Shown one piece after another: positions 59,534 to 64,000 of a stretch of 64,000 bases of DNA. The stretch is from Methanobacteriota archaeon. Lineage in GTDB: Archaea > Halobacteriota > Methanosarcinia > Methanosarcinales > Methanosarcinaceae. Made by a program: the position numbers and the translations under genes. The stretch covers positions 63,634 through 127,633 of the forward strand of contig JAENYU010000008.1 in assembly GCA_016841625.1 (NCBI GenBank), in the 5' to 3' direction. Numbering within the stretch: position 1 is the first letter of the stretch; each line of letters starts with the position of its first letter. The notes under the pieces are model-generated. The model saw only the letters and a list, made by a program, of their open reading frames with translations, searched no databases and had not been told where the DNA came from.

Positions 59534-60784
59534 TCATTTATTTTCAAGCAGCCATTTCCAGAGAGGTATGATTTTAATTTTTTTACCATCGATTACTCTC
59601 TCGGTTTCAAGATCTTCACTGATGACATAAGCCCCCGGAATTTCAAATTTATTCAGGAATTTGAGTAGCCCCCGGAGGTCCCTTTCCCTGATATTGTTTT
59701 TATATTTGCACTCGATCGGGATGATCTTACCCTTTTTGACGAGCACACAGTCCACTTCATCCCGCCCGTTCCTCCAGAAAAACCTGGCCTGTGAACTGCT
59801 GATTACGAGATTTTCGACAACCCTTCCGAAATCAGGGGCTTCCCAGAGGTCCACGACAAGGCTCGGGCTTGTTAGATAGAGCCTCTTGGTCTTCTTTTCG
59901 CTTGTGAGGAGGTTTCTGGAAAAATTATAGCATTTTTGCAGGAGAAAGCCCCGCTCAAGGTAGGAGATATACTTTGTAAGGGTCATCCGATTTATGCCAA
60001 GATCATTTGCAAGACCCTCGTAATCCGTAATCATCCCCGGGTTTGAGGCTACAATGTAGAGTATGCGTTTGAGCAGGTCCTCATATTCTATAGGAAAGAT
60101 TTTGGGGAGATCTTCATAGACCGCCTTGTTTACAATGGACTCCACATATAGATGGATGAAATCCTCATCTGCAGTTACAAGTTCCGGGAACTGTCTTCTG
60201 ACGTAGAGGAGTACCTGCTCTTTCAGTGCCTCTTTAAAGAGTTCAGGTTTTTCAGCCATTTCTTCATCCCCTTTCAAGCGGAGAAATTCCCTGAAGCTCA
60301 GCACTGGCAGGTGGAAGAGGAAAATCCGGCCTGCAAGGGATTCTTCAGCTTTTTTTCTCAAAAATAGGGACGAAGACCCTGAAACAAAGAACTTGATTTC
60401 CGGATAGCTGTCGTAGTAGTACTTCAACTGATCCTGCCAGCCTTCAAGTTTCTGTACTTCATCAAGAAAGATGTATACCTTGCCGGCTTTTCCCACTTCG
60501 ACCCCTATCCGCGCCTGAAATTCACTGATTAGCTCTTCCAGAGCGAAAACAGTTTCATCAAAGGAAAAATAGAGAATTTTTTCTCTCTCAACTTCCTTTT
60601 CGATCAGGTAGTCTATGAGCTGTTTCAAAAGCACCGTCTTCCCTGTCCTGCGAAGCCCTATCACGCCCACAGCAGGCCGGACATCCACGTATTTAAGCAA
60701 TTCATAATAGAGGTCCCGGCGCTTATCATAACCATAAAAGAAGCCTTCTCTCCAGTGGAAGTTGTACTTTGCAAGGTTTAACAT
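59534..60784 (-). CDS. AAA ATPase with DUF4143 domain
   Basis: A 416-residue archaeal ATPase of the AAA_14/DUF4143 type. Walker A is GLRRTGKTVLLKQL, Walker B VYIFLDEVQKLEGW, and the sensor SGSSSLF. The middle has a winged-helix-like segment (ITDYEGLANDLGINRMTLTKYISYLE). The C-terminal DUF4143 nuclease-like domain has EVDCVLVKKGKIIPIECKYKN, containing the D-x(n)-E-x-K pattern of PD-(D/E)xK folds. These multicopy genes are common in archaea and are often transferred; biological roles are mostly unknown. The ATG at 60784 is at the usual start. It lies next to a repeat-rich spacer. Confidence 0.88.
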   Translation of the reverse strand: MLNLAKYNFHWREGFFYGYDKRRDLYYELLKYVDVRPAVGVIGLRRTGKTVLLKQLIDYLIEKEVEREKILYFSFDETVFALEELISEFQARIGVEVGKAGKVYIFLDEVQKLEGWQDQLKYYYDSYPEIKFFVSGSSSLFLRKKAEESLAGRIFLFHLPVLSFREFLRLKGDEEMAEKPELFKEALKEQVLLYVRRQFPELVTADEDFIHLYVESIVNKAVYEDLPKIFPIEYEDLLKRILYIVASNPGMITDYEGLANDLGINRMTLTKYISYLERGFLLQKCYNFSRNLLTSEKKTKRLYLTSPSLVVDLWEAPDFGRVVENLVISSSQARFFWRNGRDEVDCVLVKKGKIIPIECKYKNNIRERDLRGLLKFLNKFEIPGAYVISEDLETERVIDGKKIKIIPLWKWLLENK

Positions 60785-60854
60785 TTTATCCCTCTGTCCA
60801 TCAAGGTTTTTCGTGTACCTGAATTATATGTTTAACTGGTATATCATATTTATC

Positions 60855-60953
60855 GATTATATGATAATCTTGATTAGCATATTATTGGCTTTTATGATAA
60901 TTCGGATTAGCATATTTTTAGATTATATGATAATCCTGATTAGCATATTTTCA
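60855..60953. repeat. 33-bp tandem repeat, three copies
   Basis: Units at 60855, 60888 and 60921 share (g)attatatgataat and gattagcatatt. The middle one is more diverged. AT-rich. It lies just upstream of the AAA ATPase gene, whose promoter it may contain. Confidence 0.8.
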
Positions 60954-61137
60954 ATTAGGATGTCAAAGCTGATGAGCAGAATCATTCACTACTGAGGGGA
61001 TAACCCTCTTAATGCACTGTAAATACCGCGTTCGGACAGAAGAACAATCTTCATGCTTGTTCGGTTACTTGTTCGCTTACTTGTTCAGTATCTATTTTTG
61101 TATTTTTAGTGCGGCTTTTGCGGCTTTAGTACGTTTT

Positions 61138-61181
61138 TATGTCCCCATTATGTCCCCATTATGTCCCCATTATGCCCCGTT
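61138..61181. repeat. 11-bp tandem repeat (tatgtccccat)
   Basis: Three perfect units and one degenerate unit. Confidence 0.85.
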
Positions 61182-61509
61182 TGTCCCCTTTGTAAGATAG
61201 ATATTCTGTACCTTCACCTGCATTTCCGAAATCGTCATTTCAATGTAACCAAATTCATCAGAATAATAAGCACTTTAGCCGCAAGCCGTGACTCAGGCCG
61301 TAACTCGGGCCATAGAAAAGGTGGAAAGGTGGTCTGAAAAGTTGTCTAAAACGATCCCACCAAATGTATTACTTATTTATTCTATTTTGTAGGGAGGGGG
61401 TCTGCTCCCTCATTTCCCTGAATTCAAGTCTAAATAGATGCAGATTTTTGAGTTAATTTCTACAATCTCTTTAATGCCAATTTTGCTTTTTAGCTGGATT
61501 CTTATTCAT

Positions 61510-61575
61510 TCACATTTGGGAAAGGCCGGCCGACTTCGCGGCCGTACAAGAACGACACTGATGCGGTTAATACGG
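61510..61575. repeat. Structured dispersed element, copy B
   Basis: Homologous to 40689-40758 in the flanks (ggaaaggccgg, acaagaacga, taatacggtt). The stem here is CGGCCG-acttcg-CGGCCG, so the hairpin is kept although its sequence differs. Confidence 0.45.
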
Positions 61576-61971
61576 TTGCCGTGATTATTAGCGAGCATTT
61601 TCCAAAAAGGGGCCTCCCGTGTTCTTTAATACTTCTTTGAAACCCCCAGTAATGTTTTTAGCTTCGCTTTTTCAAGAACCGCGGCCCTCACTGGTTGGCA
61701 ATTCTCGAAAGCAGCCCACGGTCGCGCCAGCGATCGGTTTGCCCCAAAAAATGAGAATTGAGCTACTGCAAACAAAGAGACAAAACCCTCCCGGTTTTTG
61801 CAGTATTTAGGAAAATTAGGCTTGAAAAGGTCTCCTAAAAACTTCACAAACAATGTAATGAATTCGTTTATTCACATCCGACAGAGCAAATTACAACTTT
61901 TTAACCAGACATTCGGGTTAGTTGGCTACTGGGTCGGTAACTGAGCCCCTAAATGGTCTCTGATTGATCCC

Positions 61972-62048
61972 GGCTTGGTCCTGACTTGGTCCTGACTTGG
62001 TCCCGACTTGGTCTCGACTTGGTCCCGACTTGGTTCCAACCTGGGCCC
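61972..62048. repeat. 11-bp tandem repeat (gacttggtccc), seven copies
   Basis: Seven units of gacttggtcc(t/c) in strict 11-base phase, the first and last degenerate, just beyond the PtuB-like gene end at 62110. Confidence 0.88.
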
Positions 62049-62109
62049 TCAGAGGAAGACTTCCGGGGCGACTCCGGGTAGTTAACTTAAACTTACTGAA
62101 GTTGGCGAT

Positions 62110-62745
62110 TCATTGAGCTGCTAATGGCCCAAATAAGGAATCAATAGTCGTCCAGAATTCTCCAAACCGTCCATCAGGGCCTTTTTTGAGGTAGCCGGTC
62201 ACAAATTGGGAAAATTCATGGTCTTCCAGTTTTTCATCCAGAAATGGCTCTATTGCTTTTTCTCGAAGAGCTTTCAATTTTGGAATATTCAGGCCAAGTT
62301 TTTCAATTGTTGTTCTTGCGGCATCGTCAGATTCATCGGCAGGCCTTACCTGGCCGTCTGCAGTGTGGGCAAAATGGTCCTCACAGTTCGGGTCCAGGGG
62401 TGAAATAAGAAGCCGGGCATCAAACCAGCTGCCTTTTAGGTTTCCGCAATGTCGGGGCTCCCCCTGCTTCAGGCGGTTCTGGCAGGAACAGAGCATGTTG
62501 GAGTAATCCAGAGGATCGACGGCAGGGTCGCTCTGGGGCTTGAAATGCTCGATATGGGAATCGTCATCCTCGAGCCGCCGTTCACAGTAGCAGCAGATGT
62601 AACCCTGCTCCTTCATGAGGGCGGTTTTTACAGCCCTTTTTTCATCACGGCCCAGGTCTTCGTAATCGGGATGCCAGTCCGGATTGGCCAGTGCCTTCCA
62701 GTCTGAGAATTCCTGAGGCTCCTGGTTTTTGACGATATGCTTCAT
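62110..62745 (-). CDS. ptuB: HNH endonuclease, PtuB-like (Septu defence)
   Basis: A 211-residue nuclease. The HNH core is QGYICCYCERRLEDDDSHIEHFKPQS, followed by LDYSNMLCSCQ and HCGNLKG, with the cysteines of the structural zinc site (CCYC...). This pattern matches the TIGR02646/PtuB-type HNH proteins of Septu systems and retron effectors. Its ATG at 62745 overlaps the stop of the ATPase gene by 4 bases (ATGA), as in PtuA-PtuB operons. Together the pair is expected to cut nucleic acid when the ATPase senses phage infection. Full length. Confidence 0.85.
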   Translation of the reverse strand: MKHIVKNQEPQEFSDWKALANPDWHPDYEDLGRDEKRAVKTALMKEQGYICCYCERRLEDDDSHIEHFKPQSDPAVDPLDYSNMLCSCQNRLKQGEPRHCGNLKGSWFDARLLISPLDPNCEDHFAHTADGQVRPADESDDAARTTIEKLGLNIPKLKALREKAIEPFLDEKLEDHEFSQFVTGYLKKGPDGRFGEFWTTIDSLFGPLAAQ

Positions 62746-64000
62746 TTACCGATCAGCTCTTTGCGTTTTATGAGAACCTCAGCCTTAACCAGTTCAGGAT
62801 CAGATCCGATTTTTTCCTTTAGTGATGAAATCAGGTTTTTTGCTTCTTCCAGTTTACCAGCATTGATTTTCTCGAAAATAATGCCAAGTTCCGACTCAAC
62901 TTCATCTGGCCTTGTTGTTTCCAGGCCCATAAGATCTTCAAGTACCCGGTCCACGGTTTTTCCATAAGACTCGCTTGGCTTTTCGGCCGAAATGCCGGAG
63001 TCCGTTTGCTTGAGAAGGAATAAACATTCATGTTGCACATGAGTGATAACATTCGGAGAATGGGTAGATACGATAAACTGGCAGTTGGGGAAAACATCAA
63101 GTAATTTAGGTATGACCATCCGCTGCCATTTAGGGTGCAGGTGCAGGTCAATTTCATCTATAAGGACGATGCCTGAACCCCCCAGTGGGTTTGCTGAGAC
63201 AGGGTTTAAAATTGCCATCCGCCTTGCGAGGTCTCCGATCAATGCGATTAAGCATTTTTCCCCATCGGAAAGTTGATTCACTGTAAAAGGTTTGCCATTT
63301 TTCTCAACCTCCATGCGTAAAGGCTGCCTGCGAACGGTAAGGTTTGAAAATTCCGGCAAAAACTTAGTTAATGCAGTCCGAACTGCTTCAAGCTGCGGGT
63401 CAGGGAACTGGTAACTCTCGAGTTTAAAAGTTGTATTCTGTTTCTTTGTGCTTTTAGACTGTTTCTTCGCATCTTCATCAGGCATCTTTGAATTTTTATT
63501 CCCATAGTCCAGTTCAGAGTCCCGTAATGTTAATTGCTTCATCTGGAGTTTCATGATTTCATTTTCAAGGTCTTCTCTCTCCCGGAACCACTCGAAAAAA
63601 GTCCTGAAATCCGCTCCGCTGGTCAAAGCCCCCTCATAGGCCGTGAGCAGGCCAAAGCTGTGCTTCCCGCGTATCCGTAATGGAATATCCAGCACAGCAC
63701 GGTTCACAGGGTAATAGTCGAATATGGGAAGGTTAACTTTTTCCGAAGTTTCGGATATCCTATTTTGAATTTCTTTTGTATATTCATTCAGTTCCTGCAG
63801 CTTGCTTTTGCCTTCGGGAGCTGCATAGCCCTTTCGGACTTTAAAAAGTTTCCACTCAATAGTTCTGCCTTCAGCTTCACAGGAGATTTCAATGGACGAA
63901 GCAGACTTGCCATTGCTAATGTCACTTTCAACGATTGGCCTACCCGATGCCCCTGCACGGTTAATTCTGCTGACCGCCCATGAAAGCATGATAGCTATTG
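62742..64000 (-). CDS. ptuA: AAA ATPase, PtuA-like (Septu defence), truncated at window edge
   Basis: The visible 419-codon part of an SMC/OLD-like ATPase; the N-terminus with Walker A lies beyond 64000. The frame is open to the last base. Present are a central helical part with charged residues, the signature FTVNQLSDGEKCLIALIGDLARRM, Walker B SGIVLIDEIDLHLHPKWQRMV, and the D-loop/His region CQFIVSTHSPNVI. The C-terminal stretch (KPSESYGKTVDRVLEDLMGLETTRP...) is that of PtuA. With PtuB it makes a Septu-type defence pair. A retron reverse transcriptase could lie further right, since similar ATPase/HNH pairs are effectors of some retrons. Confidence 0.85.
   Translation of the reverse strand, partial: IAIMLSWAVSRINRAGASGRPIVESDISNGKSASSIEISCEAEGRTIEWKLFKVRKGYAAPEGKSKLQELNEYTKEIQNRISETSEKVNLPIFDYYPVNRAVLDIPLRIRGKHSFGLLTAYEGALTSGADFRTFFEWFREREDLENEIMKLQMKQLTLRDSELDYGNKNSKMPDEDAKKQSKSTKKQNTTFKLESYQFPDPQLEAVRTALTKFLPEFSNLTVRRQPLRMEVEKNGKPFTVNQLSDGEKCLIALIGDLARRMAILNPVSANPLGGSGIVLIDEIDLHLHPKWQRMVIPKLLDVFPNCQFIVSTHSPNVITHVQHECLFLLKQTDSGISAEKPSESYGKTVDRVLEDLMGLETTRPDEVESELGIIFEKINAGKLEEAKNLISSLKEKIGSDPELVKAEVLIKRKELIGK

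Larger units (their letters stand above)
60785..62109. other. Repeat-rich gene-free region
   Basis: About 1.3 kb with no supported gene: a 33-bp repeat (60855), an 11-bp repeat (61138), a hairpin GGGAG...CTCCC near 61393-61412, the dispersed element at 61510-61575 and an 11-bp repeat (61972). Short frames at 61012, 61619 and 61626 have no family resemblance that I can support. Confidence 0.45.

Noticed and set aside
61619-61853. Overlapping frames on both strands
   Set aside because: No domain, no ribosome binding site, and the antisense pair covers the same bases.

Overview
The window looks like chromosomal DNA of a methylotrophic methanogen of the Methanosarcina type. The main reasons are a monomethylamine methyltransferase gene (mtmB) with an in-frame amber codon at exactly codon 202, where pyrrolysine is inserted, its corrinoid partner mtmC just upstream, an F420-type formate dehydrogenase, an archaeal ThrRS, a seven-gene trp operon and a PGF-CTERM surface protein. 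Coding regions are GC-rich and intergenic regions are AT-rich, with TATA boxes and strong GGAGG/GGGGTG ribosome binding sites. No rRNA, tRNA, CRISPR array or intact insertion sequence was recognised.

Layout. 0-9.7 kb: a PPC/DUF296 protein, an orphan LolD-like ABC ATPase, fdhAB, two tandem EamA-type exporters, a class II ribonucleotide reductase, a candidate small RNA and a cyclophilin. 9.7-13 kb: a 76-bp tandem repeat, a secreted sequon-rich protein, a frameshifted YgjP-type metallopeptidase remnant and an AT-rich PLD-HRDC-zinc ribbon protein. 13-20.8 kb: trpCBADFEG, with a TATA box and a TGTACA motif in front, and an in-frame 39-bp duplication inside trpF. 20.8-29 kb: five same-strand paralogues built from 23-residue helical repeats, lying directly downstream of mtmC-mtmB. 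29-37.4 kb: a small membrane protein, a Rieske ferredoxin, a phytoene desaturase-like FAD enzyme, a gene-poor stretch with two unlisted small genes, a ferredoxin/tungsten oxidoreductase pair and a dicarboxylate symporter. 37.4-43.2 kb: a parallel beta-helix surface protein between two copies of a hairpin repeat, then an SF2 helicase. 43.6-59.4 kb: thrS, a PerM/AI-2E family protein, a multidomain PAPS-reductase-like protein, a geranylgeranyl reductase-family enzyme, a DUF1704 metallopeptidase, gdhA, rubredoxin, and a hydantoinase-family/histone-deacetylase-family pair. 59.5-64 kb: a DUF4143-type AAA ATPase, a repeat-rich spacer and a Septu-like pair (PtuB and a truncated PtuA) at the right edge.

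Two observations deserve most attention. First, the five-member family of 23-residue-repeat proteins next to the pyrrolysine methyltransferase genes; I do not recognise the family. Second, several genes seem to start at AUU (one perhaps at AUA) behind a purine-rich ribosome binding site. For the fifth repeat paralogue the AUU aligns exactly with the AUG starts of its sisters.

The spacers also hold many unrelated minisatellites (units of 6 to 76 bp), often close to gene 3' ends. All functional calls come from motifs read by eye; no database search was possible.
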